Assembly: GCA_913009915.1 (NCBI GenBank)
Contig: CAJVYZ010000099.1
Span: forward strand, 1-8,347
From: an uncultured Gemmatimonadota bacterium
GTDB lineage: Bacteria > Gemmatimonadota > Gemmatimonadetes > Gemmatimonadales > GWC2-71-9
Direction of reading: 5' to 3'
DNA length: 8,347 nucleotides
Made by a program: the position numbers and the translations under genes. Below are positions 1 through 6,033 of the stretch, one piece after another. The notes under the pieces were generated by a model. That model made no database searches, was not told the origin of the DNA, and saw nothing but the letters and a program-made list of their open reading frames with translations. Position 1 is the stretch's first letter. Each line of letters begins with the position of its first letter.

Positions 1-35
1 GGTTAGCATTAGTCGTGTGCTTGTTTTTTTTTTTT
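1..35. other. Unplaceable bases plus poly-T run, probable read-through artefact
   Basis: About 20 bases of no recognisable origin are followed by a T-rich run (21-35, with 12 consecutive T at 24-35) that abuts the Illumina adapter. Illumina reads that run past the end of an adapter are known to continue into poly-A and then noise. The reverse complement of this stretch (adapter, poly-A, noise) has exactly that order. I infer that bases 1-35 are not genomic. Confidence 0.8.
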
Positions 36-101
36 CAAGCAGAAGACGGCATACGAGATATATCAGTGTGACTGGAGTTCAGACGTGTGCTCTTCCGATC
101 T
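36..101 (+). other. Illumina P7 / TruSeq index adapter (contamination)
   Basis: Bases 36-59 are the complete 24-nt P7 flow-cell sequence (begins CAAGCAGAAGACGG). Bases 60-67 are an 8-nt index (ATATCAGT; reverse complement ACTGATAT, which from memory is TruSeq LT index 25). Bases 68-101 are the complete 34-nt TruSeq read-2 adapter (begins GTGACTGGAG, ends CTCTTCCGATCT). The match is full length with no visible mismatch. The join to genomic DNA is after base 101 and cuts the first gene. Any reading frame that starts inside this stretch is artificial. Confidence 0.99.
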
Positions 102-103
102 AG

Positions 104-397
104 TACCTGGCCGACGCCACCGCGGCCCAGTTCACCCGCAACCCGGCTGCGCTGGCCTCAGCCCTGGAGCGACTCGACGCCGCGTCCGGCGCTACCCGAA
201 GCATCAGCCGCGGGGCGGCGCATCTGTGCATCGTCGATCCCGCTGAACGGCGCCTGGCGGCCCGCGACGGTGCGGTTGCCGACCTGTTTGCCTCTCACCC
301 GCCGATCCGCCACCGTGTGGTCCGGCTGCGCGGGATGGCGTTCCAGCAGGCGAAGCGGGATGCCTCGGTGGCATCGACGGAGTCACCCCCGGCGTGA
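104..397 (+). CDS. M48-family (HtpX-like) zinc metalloprotease, C-terminal fragment
   Basis: Only the last 97 codons remain; the 5' part is replaced by sequencing adapter. The fragment opens with YLADATAAQFTRNPAALASA. This matches the M48 signature in which a Glu-Tyr-x-Ala-Asp segment follows the HExxH helix and the Glu is the third zinc ligand. The AG left at 102-103 fits the end of that Glu codon. Further on, a 'DLFASHPP' segment and 'RHRVVRLRGM' are typical of the M48/HtpX C-terminus, where substrate-proximal loops precede the last helix. Family members are membrane-bound proteases that degrade misfolded membrane proteins. The catalytic HExxH and any membrane segments are not in this window. 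The stop codon TGA overlaps the GTG start of the next gene, so the two are probably co-transcribed and translationally coupled. Family assignment is confident; the exact orthologue (HtpX or another M48B member) is not. Confidence 0.85.
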   Translation, partial: YLADATAAQFTRNPAALASALERLDAASGATRSISRGAAHLCIVDPAERRLAARDGAVADLFASHPPIRHRVVRLRGMAFQQAKRDASVASTESPPA

Positions 398-1950
398 GTG
401 GCCTGGCTTGGCTCGGCATAGTCGTCGCTGCGGTGGCCACGGCGGCCCTGGCAGGTTGGTGGCTCCTGCGTCAGTCACGCCGCGCCATTTTCTCGTGGTA
501 CGGACAGGCGTCCGAACGAGCGCTGGAACGGTTCAAGGAGCACATCGAACCGTTCAAGCTGACACGCAGAACCGAAGTGTACCAATCACTCATGACGGAT
601 CCGGTCGTCCAGGACGCCATTGGCGTTCATGCCGCCGAGCACGACCTCTCGGAGAGTGCCACCACGCGTGAGGTCGAACGGTATATCAAGGAGATCGTAC
701 CGTTCTTCAACGTGTTGAGTTACTACCAGTTGGGGTATGCGATCTCCCGGTTCCTTATCAGCGTGCTGTACCGCGTGCGCATCACCACCCGTGATGCCGC
801 GGCGCCCGAGCAGATTCCCCGTGGCGATGTGGTCGTCTACCTGATGAATCATCGCAGTAACGCCGACTACATAGTGGTCGCGTTTGTCCTGTCGGGGACC
901 GTGAGCATCAGCTACGCCGTCGGCGAATGGGCCCGGACCTGGCCGCTGGAATTTGTGTTCAAGAGCTTCGGCAGCTACTTCATCCGCCGCCGCTACCGGG
1001 TTCCTCTGTATCACACCGTGCTCGAACGGTATATCCAGTTGATCACCAGGAACGGAGTGACTCAGGGCATTTTTCCGGAAGGTGGCCTTACCCGCGATGG
1101 GGCGCTGCGGCCGCCGAAACTGGGCTTGCTGGATTACCTGGTCCGCACGATGACCGATCCACGCTTCACCGGCGACATCTGGTTGGTGCCGGTCGGGATC
1201 AACTACGATCGTGTCCTGGAAGATCGGACCCTGATTCAGGAGCGGATCATCGGATCCCGCCCGCGCGGAAAACTGCGGCAATTCGGGTCGGTGATCCACT
1301 ACCTGTCGCGCAACATTCTGCGGTTGGCGCTGGGCCGGTTCCAGCAGTACGGGGAAGTGGCGGTGGCGTTCGGGTCGCCAATGTCGGTCCGCCGGTGGCT
1401 CGAGGAGAACGGCCCTGAGATCCTGTCGCTTCCCAAGGAGCAACGACTGCCACGCATGGAGCGATTGGCCCAGGATGCCCTCGGCCAGGTCGGTGCGGTC
1501 GTCCCCGTCACCCCGGTGCCGCTCGCCGCCGCCGCCCTGTTGCACAGCGGCACTTCCGCGATGACTCATGCCCAAGTGCTCGCCCGGATGGATGAACTTC
1601 GGGACATGCTCCTGCGAGCCAACGCAGTCTTGAGCGATCCCGAGGCGACAACCGTTCAGTTATGGGAGCGGGCGTGGCATATTCTCCGTATGCGCCGCTT
1701 GGTCGTCAGGGAAGGCACCACGCTCATCATCCTCCCGCGCCAGCGACCACTCCTCGAGTATTACGCCAACTCCATCGGCCACCTCCTGCCCGAGGCCCAT
1801 CGGATCACCATGACCCCAGCGGCCGAGTCGGACGCGACCCTCCCGCGACTGGCCAGGCGAGACGAGATATCGATCAAGACGGGGTCGTATTCGGCGGCGA
1901 ACGCGCCCGAGGCAACGCAGGTCGATCGTGACCGGCCGGAAAGACGCTAG
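394..1950 (+). CDS. plsB: PlsB-like glycerol-3-phosphate 1-O-acyltransferase
   Basis: The 518-aa product carries the four acyltransferase blocks in order. Block I is NHRSNAD (H153-x4-D158, catalytic His and Asp). Block II is GSYFIRR (193-199). Block III is FPEGGLTRDG (227-236), which binds glycerol-3-phosphate. Block IV is the VPVGINYDRV region (265-274). PlsB-type C-terminal features follow: a VVPVTPVPLAAAALL segment (369-383) and EYYANSIGHL (455-464). These proteins transfer an acyl group to position 1 of glycerol-3-phosphate, the first step of phospholipid synthesis, at the inner membrane. One hydrophobic segment (about 5-25) would anchor the N-terminus. It is much shorter than E. coli PlsB (about 807 aa), lacking most of the N-terminal region; shortened PlsB-like proteins are known in other phyla. 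The GTG start is chosen because it overlaps the upstream TGA in a GTGA junction and has a GGAG at 379-382, 11 nt upstream, which is slightly far. The stop shares a CTAG palindrome with the convergent gene. Confidence 0.88.
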   Translation: MSGLAWLGIVVAAVATAALAGWWLLRQSRRAIFSWYGQASERALERFKEHIEPFKLTRRTEVYQSLMTDPVVQDAIGVHAAEHDLSESATTREVERYIKEIVPFFNVLSYYQLGYAISRFLISVLYRVRITTRDAAAPEQIPRGDVVVYLMNHRSNADYIVVAFVLSGTVSISYAVGEWARTWPLEFVFKSFGSYFIRRRYRVPLYHTVLERYIQLITRNGVTQGIFPEGGLTRDGALRPPKLGLLDYLVRTMTDPRFTGDIWLVPVGINYDRVLEDRTLIQERIIGSRPRGKLRQFGSVIHYLSRNILRLALGRFQQYGEVAVAFGSPMSVRRWLEENGPEILSLPKEQRLPRMERLAQDALGQVGAVVPVTPVPLAAAALLHSGTSAMTHAQVLARMDELRDMLLRANAVLSDPEATTVQLWERAWHILRMRRLVVREGTTLIILPRQRPLLEYYANSIGHLLPEAHRITMTPAAESDATLPRLARRDEISIKTGSYSAANAPEATQVDRDRPERR

Positions 1951-2978
1951 CGCCGGGTAACGGCGGCGATCTCTTCCTCGAAGGTCGCCGGGTCGAACGG
2001 CAGGTGAATCACGTGGTCCGCCCCGGAGGCGATGGCTGATGCACCGTCGTCCGGCACCAGCGCCACCAGCGTGTAGTCGCGCTGCCCAGGATCCAGCCCG
2101 CGAAACGGGTCGCCACCCGGGATACCCGAACTCAGTACTATCAACCTGATGCCGAGCGAGCCTGCCTGTCTTTCCAGGTCGGCCACCGAGTCACAGCGGA
2201 TGACGGTGTACCCGGCCCGGTCGAGCAACAGGATGACCACCCGGCGGAGGGACTCATCCGCAACGTATACCAGCGCCGGGCCGAGATGCGGTTCGGCACC
2301 GGTCGTGGTGTCGAGGTCGACCATCCGCACCCCTTCGAGGTACTCCTTGGACTCGGCTGTCTTGATATCGCGGGTCCGGTTGACGGTGTCCCGGATTCGT
2401 CCCAGCGAGCGCTGGACGTTCAGTAGGGCCTCCCGCTGCGCGGCGTCGCCAACGTCGTCGAGGAGCAATTCCACCTCTGCCATGGCCGACATCAGGGGAT
2501 TGTTGATCTCGTGACGCAGCGTGACGGACATCTCGCCCAAGGCAGTGCGCCGCTCGATCAGCATCAGGTTGCGCTCGGCGGCCGCCAGTGATTCCCGCAG
2601 GGCCCTGGTGCGCCGGACCCGCTCGACGACTTGCGGTACCAGCTTTACCAGGGAGGCGTCCTTCACCAAGTAGTCTTCGGCACCGTGCCTGAGGGCGGTG
2701 GCGGCGACCGATTCATCGCCGTGGGCGGTGATGAATACCACGGAGGGTGGCTGGGGGTGGCGGTTGAGGTACTCGAGGACTTCGGTGCCCTGCATGTCCG
2801 GCAGATTGTGGTCCAGCAATACCACGTCGACGCCATCGCTGGCGGCGAGCGCGTCACTGCCTGTTTCCACGGCGGTTGGAGCGGGAAACCCGTCGGCGGT
2901 GAGCACGGCGGTGAGCAGTCGAACGATGGCGGGATCGTCGTCGACGATCAGGATGCGGAGCTCGTTCCGTGTGGCCAT
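1947..2978 (-). CDS. Response regulator with REC, DHp (HisKA) and degenerate receiver, no kinase ATPase domain
   Basis: The 343-aa product has three parts. Residues 7-123 are an intact receiver: acidic pocket D13-D15, phospho-acceptor D56, T84 and K106. Residues 124-222 form two long helices resembling a histidine-kinase dimerisation domain, with the H-box LRHEINNPL (H156, E157, N160). No N-, G1- or G2-box follows; only about a dozen residues separate the helices from the next domain. Residues 234-343 have receiver-like spacing but lost the active site: the phospho-acceptor position is Ser (S283 in VLSSGIPG), the conserved Lys is Leu (L326 in HLPFD), and the acidic pair is reduced to A240-D241-E242. 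It therefore cannot autophosphorylate with ATP. By family knowledge, HExxN helices can relay phosphate or dephosphorylate a receiver, so I infer a phosphotransfer or phosphatase role. It lies 19 bp downstream of the REC-HD-GYP gene, same strand, probably one operon. The ATG has only a weak ribosome-binding site. Confidence 0.85.
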   Translation of the reverse strand: MATRNELRILIVDDDPAIVRLLTAVLTADGFPAPTAVETGSDALAASDGVDVVLLDHNLPDMQGTEVLEYLNRHPQPPSVVFITAHGDESVAATALRHGAEDYLVKDASLVKLVPQVVERVRRTRALRESLAAAERNLMLIERRTALGEMSVTLRHEINNPLMSAMAEVELLLDDVGDAAQREALLNVQRSLGRIRDTVNRTRDIKTAESKEYLEGVRMVDLDTTTGAEPHLGPALVYVADESLRRVVILLLDRAGYTVIRCDSVADLERQAGSLGIRLIVLSSGIPGGDPFRGLDPGQRDYTLVALVPDDGASAIASGADHVIHLPFDPATFEEEIAAVTRR

Positions 2979-2997
2979 GGAATGCGGTGTCCGGTTG

Positions 2998-4074
2998 TTA
3001 CTCGGTGTCGCCTTGGGCCGTGTCGTCCAGAAACACCAGAGTCTGCCGCCGGTTGACGACCGCTTCGAGCGCGTCGAACACGTCGGTGGCGATCCCGGCG
3101 CCGGTCAGGTCCCGCATCCGCTCGACGGCGAACTCAGAACTCATCTTTTCCTGGTACGGTCGGGACGTTGTCAGCGCGTCGTAGACCTCTACCGCGGCCA
3201 GGATGCGAGCTCCGATGGGAATCTCCTCACCCTTCAATCCGTCGGGATAACCTCGGCCATCCCACCGCTCGTGATGACTCCTGACGTAGTGAATGACCTC
3301 TCGTAGGTGGGTCAGCGGTGCCAGGATCTGCGACCCGACGACCACGTGCTGCTTCACATGCTCGTACTCGGCGTCCGTCAACGGGCCCTGCTTGACCAGC
3401 ACCTCTTCGCGGATGCCGATCTTGCCGATGTCGTGCAGCCGCCCCGCCGTGCGGACGGACTCGACGTCTTCATCTTCCAGATTCATCTCCGCCGCTACCA
3501 TGGCCGACAGGTCGGCGATCCGCGCCGAATGTCCCCGGGAATAGGGGTCTTTGGCCTCGAGCGCGTTGACGAGCACTTCGAGGGTCGCAACCGAGATGCG
3601 CTGGAGGTTGGCCCGTTCCCGGCGGAGTTCGGCCGTTCTGACGGCGACCTCATCCTTGAGCCACTGGTTCAGTTCATCGGACTCCATCAGGGCGTCACGA
3701 CGCTTCAAGGCCCGCTGAATGGCCTTGTGCAGCTCCTCGAGGTCGATCGGCTTGGTGAGGTATTCCATGGCGCCCCGCTGCATGCACAGCGAAGCGGTCG
3801 TGGCGTCGTTGACGGCCGTGAGCGTCAGGCTGGCCGCGTTGGGTTCGATTTCGAGCACCTTGGGGACCAGGTCGATACCGCTCAACCCGGGCATCCGCAC
3901 GTCCAGCACCAAGCCGGCGATCTTGAGCCGCCGCAGCACGTCGAGAGCCTCCTCGCCCGATGCGGCGGTGCTGACATCGTACCCCTTGACGGTGAGGAAC
4001 TTGGTGAGAGCGGACAGGATCGACTCTTCGTCGTCGACGACCAGAATTGCGATGGGCCCTTCAGAAGGCGACAC
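2998..4074 (-). CDS. REC-HD-GYP response regulator, probable cyclic-di-GMP phosphodiesterase
   Basis: The 358-aa product starts with a complete receiver (about 7-123: D14/D15, phospho-acceptor D58, T86, K108). A charged helical linker follows (about 124-165), then an HD-GYP domain (about 166-340). Visible HD-GYP elements are EAKDPYSRGHS (H182), RLHDIGKIGI (H214-D215), QHVVVGSQIL (H243), HHERWDGRGYPDGL (H267, H268; GYP at 275-277) and RILAAVEVYDALTTSRPY. Such proteins hydrolyse c-di-GMP to pGpG or GMP in the cytoplasm, with activity switched by phosphorylation of the receiver. One likely metal-ligand position, Asp in the usual 'ADVYDAL', is Glu here (E296), so activity may be altered. The GTG start is supported by a GGGAG at 4081-4085, 6 nt upstream. 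It is the first gene of a pair with the REC-DHp protein. No sensor kinase is encoded in the window, so it is an orphan regulator here. Confidence 0.93.
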   Translation of the reverse strand: MSPSEGPIAILVVDDEESILSALTKFLTVKGYDVSTAASGEEALDVLRRLKIAGLVLDVRMPGLSGIDLVPKVLEIEPNAASLTLTAVNDATTASLCMQRGAMEYLTKPIDLEELHKAIQRALKRRDALMESDELNQWLKDEVAVRTAELRRERANLQRISVATLEVLVNALEAKDPYSRGHSARIADLSAMVAAEMNLEDEDVESVRTAGRLHDIGKIGIREEVLVKQGPLTDAEYEHVKQHVVVGSQILAPLTHLREVIHYVRSHHERWDGRGYPDGLKGEEIPIGARILAAVEVYDALTTSRPYQEKMSSEFAVERMRDLTGAGIATDVFDALEAVVNRRQTLVFLDDTAQGDTE

Positions 4075-4225
4075 GATCTTCTCCCACGATTATAAGGTGA
4101 ACGCGATCGGTCCGTTGGCGGCATGGGGTGGCGGTCGCGATGCCCAGCATCGGTTCTGCCAACCAGCTACATGCTTCATTGAAAAGTAGAAACCCGCTCT
4201 GAGGGCGTCAAGAAAACCCGTGCCC
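4075..4225 (-). promoter_or_regulatory. Intergenic region with possible promoter for the signalling operon
   Basis: A 151-bp gap separates two minus-strand genes, enough for an independent promoter. Read on the minus strand, two candidates are visible. One is TTGACG (4206-4211), then a 17-nt spacer, then TACTTT (4183-4188), a good -35 with a poor -10. The other is a perfect TATAAT (4089-4094) with no convincing -35; it lies so close to the GTG that the transcript would start at or inside the ribosome-binding site (GGGAG, 4081-4085). Neither is decisive. I see no clear terminator for the upstream gene. Confidence 0.3.
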
Positions 4226-5071
4226 TTATCCGACGAAATCCACTTCGGCTTTGTTGGGAATGAGTCCTGCCGAGTGCGCCCGCTCGAGCAGCGTGCGCAC
4301 GGCTGTACGCCCCTGTTCGCCGTAGTCCACCGTCCAGTGGTTGACGTACATCCCGACAAAGGTGTCGGTCTGCGCTTCGCTGATACCCCGGTTGAACCGC
4401 TTGGCATACTCCAGCGCCGCGGTTCGGTGACCCAGGCCGTACTCGATGCTGGCCTTGAGATCGTGCGCGATCTGCTGCATGACTTCGTCTCCCAGGTCCC
4501 GTCGTACCACGTTGCCTCCCAGGGGCAACGGCAGGCCGGTGTCGTCCTGCCACCAAACACCGAGATCGCCCCACAGGTGCAAACCGCGCTCGGCGTAGGT
4601 GAGCTGTCCCTCGTGGATGACCAGACCGACATCGATGGTGCCGTCCGCGACGGCATCCTCGATCTCGTCGAAAGGCAGGACGACGGCCTCGAACTCCGGC
4701 TGGAACAGCTGCAGCACCAGGTAGGCCGTGGTGAGCGCTCCTGGAATGCCAATCCGCAGACCGCGAAGGGCCTCCGGCACGTTCTCTGGTGGTGGAATCT
4801 TGGCGACCAGCCGGGGACCATACCCGTCACCCATGGAGGAACCGCTGGCCAGGAGTGCGTAGTCGTCGGCGATGTAGCTGTATGCGTGGATGGAAACGGC
4901 CGACACCTCGAGCTCGGCGCGGCGCGCCCGCTGATTGAGGCTTTCGATGTCCGACAGCTCGTGTACGTACCGCAGGTCGCCAGTGTCGATCTTCCCCTCC
5001 GTCAGGGCGAAAAACATGAACGCGTCGTCCGAATCGGGACTGTGTGCTACATGGATGGTGCGTTGAGGCAT
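4226..5071 (-). CDS. MqnD-family protein, probable 1,4-dihydroxy-6-naphthoate synthase (futalosine menaquinone pathway)
   Basis: The 281-aa product has the periplasmic-binding-protein-like fold shared by MqnA and MqnD, and its motifs follow MqnD. These are HSPDSDDAFMFFAL (10-23), the IPGALTTAYLVLQLF segment (109-123), GLVIHEGQLTY (149-159) containing H153, which aligns with catalytic His145 of Thermus MqnD, and TGLPLPLGGNVVRRDLG (178-194). MqnD converts cyclic de-hypoxanthine futalosine to 1,4-dihydroxy-6-naphthoate in the cytoplasm. Length matches the family. The N-terminal active-site motif differs: characterised MqnD proteins carry SPCPNDTF, here SPDSDDAF, so it belongs to a divergent subgroup and its substrate may differ. 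The ATG start is 16 bp after the stop of the zinc-ribbon gene on the same strand, so the two are likely co-transcribed. No other mqn gene lies in this window. Family assignment is strong; the exact reaction is inferred. Confidence 0.8.
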   Translation of the reverse strand: MPQRTIHVAHSPDSDDAFMFFALTEGKIDTGDLRYVHELSDIESLNQRARRAELEVSAVSIHAYSYIADDYALLASGSSMGDGYGPRLVAKIPPPENVPEALRGLRIGIPGALTTAYLVLQLFQPEFEAVVLPFDEIEDAVADGTIDVGLVIHEGQLTYAERGLHLWGDLGVWWQDDTGLPLPLGGNVVRRDLGDEVMQQIAHDLKASIEYGLGHRTAALEYAKRFNRGISEAQTDTFVGMYVNHWTVDYGEQGRTAVRTLLERAHSAGLIPNKAEVDFVG

Positions 5072-5087
5072 GAGGATGGTTCCCCGG

Positions 5088-5879
5088 TTAGTCGCTTGTG
5101 CCGGCCAAGGCAGCTTCGCGAAAGCTTTCGATCATGGCCTGCTCGGCAGTGTACTCCGGATAGCCTGCTTCCAGCTGGGCGTCGTAGTGTTCCAGAAACT
5201 CCCGGTACACGTCACCCAAAACATCGGTATCGCCCTGGAAGCTGGCCGCGGTTCCCGCCACGACCAACCCGAGCAGGTGGTGCGGCGTCTCGGCGAGGAT
5301 GGTGTCGGCCAAGGCGGTAGCGCCCTGGAACTCACCAACCTGCAATCGGATCATGGCGGCCCGGTAGCGGGCCTGCTGGTCGAAAGCGTCGAGCTGGTCG
5401 TAGGCGCCCAGGGCCATGGGGGTGAAGTCCATGACCACCGCGCTGTCCTGTTGAGCCCCAGCATCCATGACCCTGGCGAACAACCGGTCGAACCGCTCAC
5501 GGGGCGTCATCTGGCTGATGTCCGGTGGCCGGGCACCCGGGGCACCGCTGGCGCCGGGGGAGCCCTGGTTGCCGCTGTTGGCCATGTCCGGGGTTATCAG
5601 GCCAATACCGCCGGCTGCCTGGATGCCGATGGCCACCACCAGGACGACCACCACGGTCCCGGCCACGATCCACGGCGCCCGCGAGCCTGAGGGAGCCGCC
5701 CCCCTCCCGCTCGACGCCTGGCCACAGCGATGGCAGTACTTGGCGCCGGCCGTGAGTCTGGCATCGCACTGACCGCAGGTGGCCCGGCCCCCCATGGCCT
5801 CCCCGCAGACGGAACAGAAATTACCGTCACCGGGGGCTGGGGTCCCGCACTTGGGGCAGCACTGTTGATGGTCCGCCAT
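5088..5879 (-). CDS. Double zinc-ribbon, single-span membrane protein with TPR-like C-terminal domain
   Basis: The 263-aa product begins with two treble-clef zinc ribbons: C8-x2-C11 with C22-x2-C25, and C35-x2-C38 with C49-x2-C52. A short Ser/Gly-rich linker leads to one membrane segment (about 70-88, VAGTVVVVLVVAIG), then a Gly/Pro/Ser-rich stretch (100-121). The rest is a helical region (125-260) whose Ala-rich paired helices ('AAMIRLQVGEFQGATALADTI', abridged: RLQVGEFQGATALAD) resemble tetratricopeptide repeats. The ribbons should be cytoplasmic and the helical domain outside, although the sequence alone does not fix topology. Function is unknown. I chose the ATG at 5879 because the zinc ribbon starts right after it and a GAGG lies at 5884-5887; an in-frame ATG at 5969 would add 30 residues of atypical composition that overlap the structured leader. 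It lies 16 bp upstream of the mqnD-like gene. Confidence 0.82.
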   Translation of the reverse strand: MADHQQCCPKCGTPAPGDGNFCSVCGEAMGGRATCGQCDARLTAGAKYCHRCGQASSGRGAAPSGSRAPWIVAGTVVVVLVVAIGIQAAGGIGLITPDMANSGNQGSPGASGAPGARPPDISQMTPRERFDRLFARVMDAGAQQDSAVVMDFTPMALGAYDQLDAFDQQARYRAAMIRLQVGEFQGATALADTILAETPHHLLGLVVAGTAASFQGDTDVLGDVYREFLEHYDAQLEAGYPEYTAEQAMIESFREAALAGTSD

Positions 5880-5923
5880 ACGGCCTCGTTCCGGAAGGGT
5901 AGCCCTTGGCGCCTGGACTGAGC

Positions 5924-5997
5924 GATCCGGGCGCCGGGAATCTAACCCGGAGCCGCATCTGCTCTCCATAGCCCGGCTGGCGCAGATCGCCCGGACC
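5924..5997 (-). ncRNA. Predicted tRNA-like three-way-junction RNA in the leader of the zinc-ribbon gene
   Basis: Read on the minus strand, 74 nt fold into three nested helices. The closing stem pairs 5988-5997 with 5924-5933 (10 bp including one G-U that would be A-C on the plus strand). Stem two pairs 5982-5987 with 5957-5962 (6 bp, ATCTGC/GCAGAT, 19-nt loop). Stem three pairs 5946-5950 with 5934-5938 (CCGGG/CCCGG) with a 7-nt loop TTAGATT. Stem three abuts the closing stem directly, as a tRNA T-arm abuts the acceptor stem, and its loop differs from the tRNA consensus TTCGATT by one base. An alternative pairing gives a D-arm-like hairpin (GCGC...GAGC around CCGGG). No anticodon arm and no CCA end are present. 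It could be a tRNA relic, a regulatory leader with a T-loop, or chance folding in GC-rich DNA. It ends 45 nt before the ATG at 5879. Confidence 0.4.
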
Positions 5998-6019
5998 CAT
6001 TAGCGTGGACAGCATGTCC

Positions 6020-6025
6020 AGGAGG
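6020..6025 (+). promoter_or_regulatory. Perfect Shine-Dalgarno AGGAGG for the 91-aa gene
   Basis: AGGAGG is followed by exactly 8 nt and then the ATG at 6034. It is the strongest ribosome-binding site in the window and is the main reason to accept the short downstream reading frame as a real gene with this start. Confidence 0.85.
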
Positions 6026-6033
6026 CGATTGGC

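Noticed and set aside
87..671. Plus-strand 194-aa open frame beginning near base 87
   Set aside because: It starts inside the Illumina adapter and runs out of frame across the M48 protease and acyltransferase genes; its composition is Arg/Ser/Pro-rich, typical of a shadow frame.
586..1575. Minus-strand 329-aa open frame antisense to the acyltransferase
   Set aside because: The sense frame carries all four acyltransferase motifs. The antisense product has no recognisable domain and a composition expected of complement-strand frames in GC-rich DNA.
3307..4095. Plus-strand 262-aa open frame opposite the REC-HD-GYP gene
   Set aside because: It is antisense to a gene with complete receiver and HD-GYP motifs and shows no domain of its own.
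4220..5320. Plus-strand 366-aa open frame opposite the mqnD-like gene
   Set aside because: It spans the junction of two minus-strand genes and has no recognisable motif; long antisense frames are expected at this GC content.
5924..5997. A canonical tRNA gene
   Set aside because: Although acceptor-, D- and T-arm-like elements are visible, there is no anticodon arm, only about 10 nt between the D-like and T-like arms, position 56 is A instead of C, and no CCA follows. I list it as a tRNA-like structure instead.
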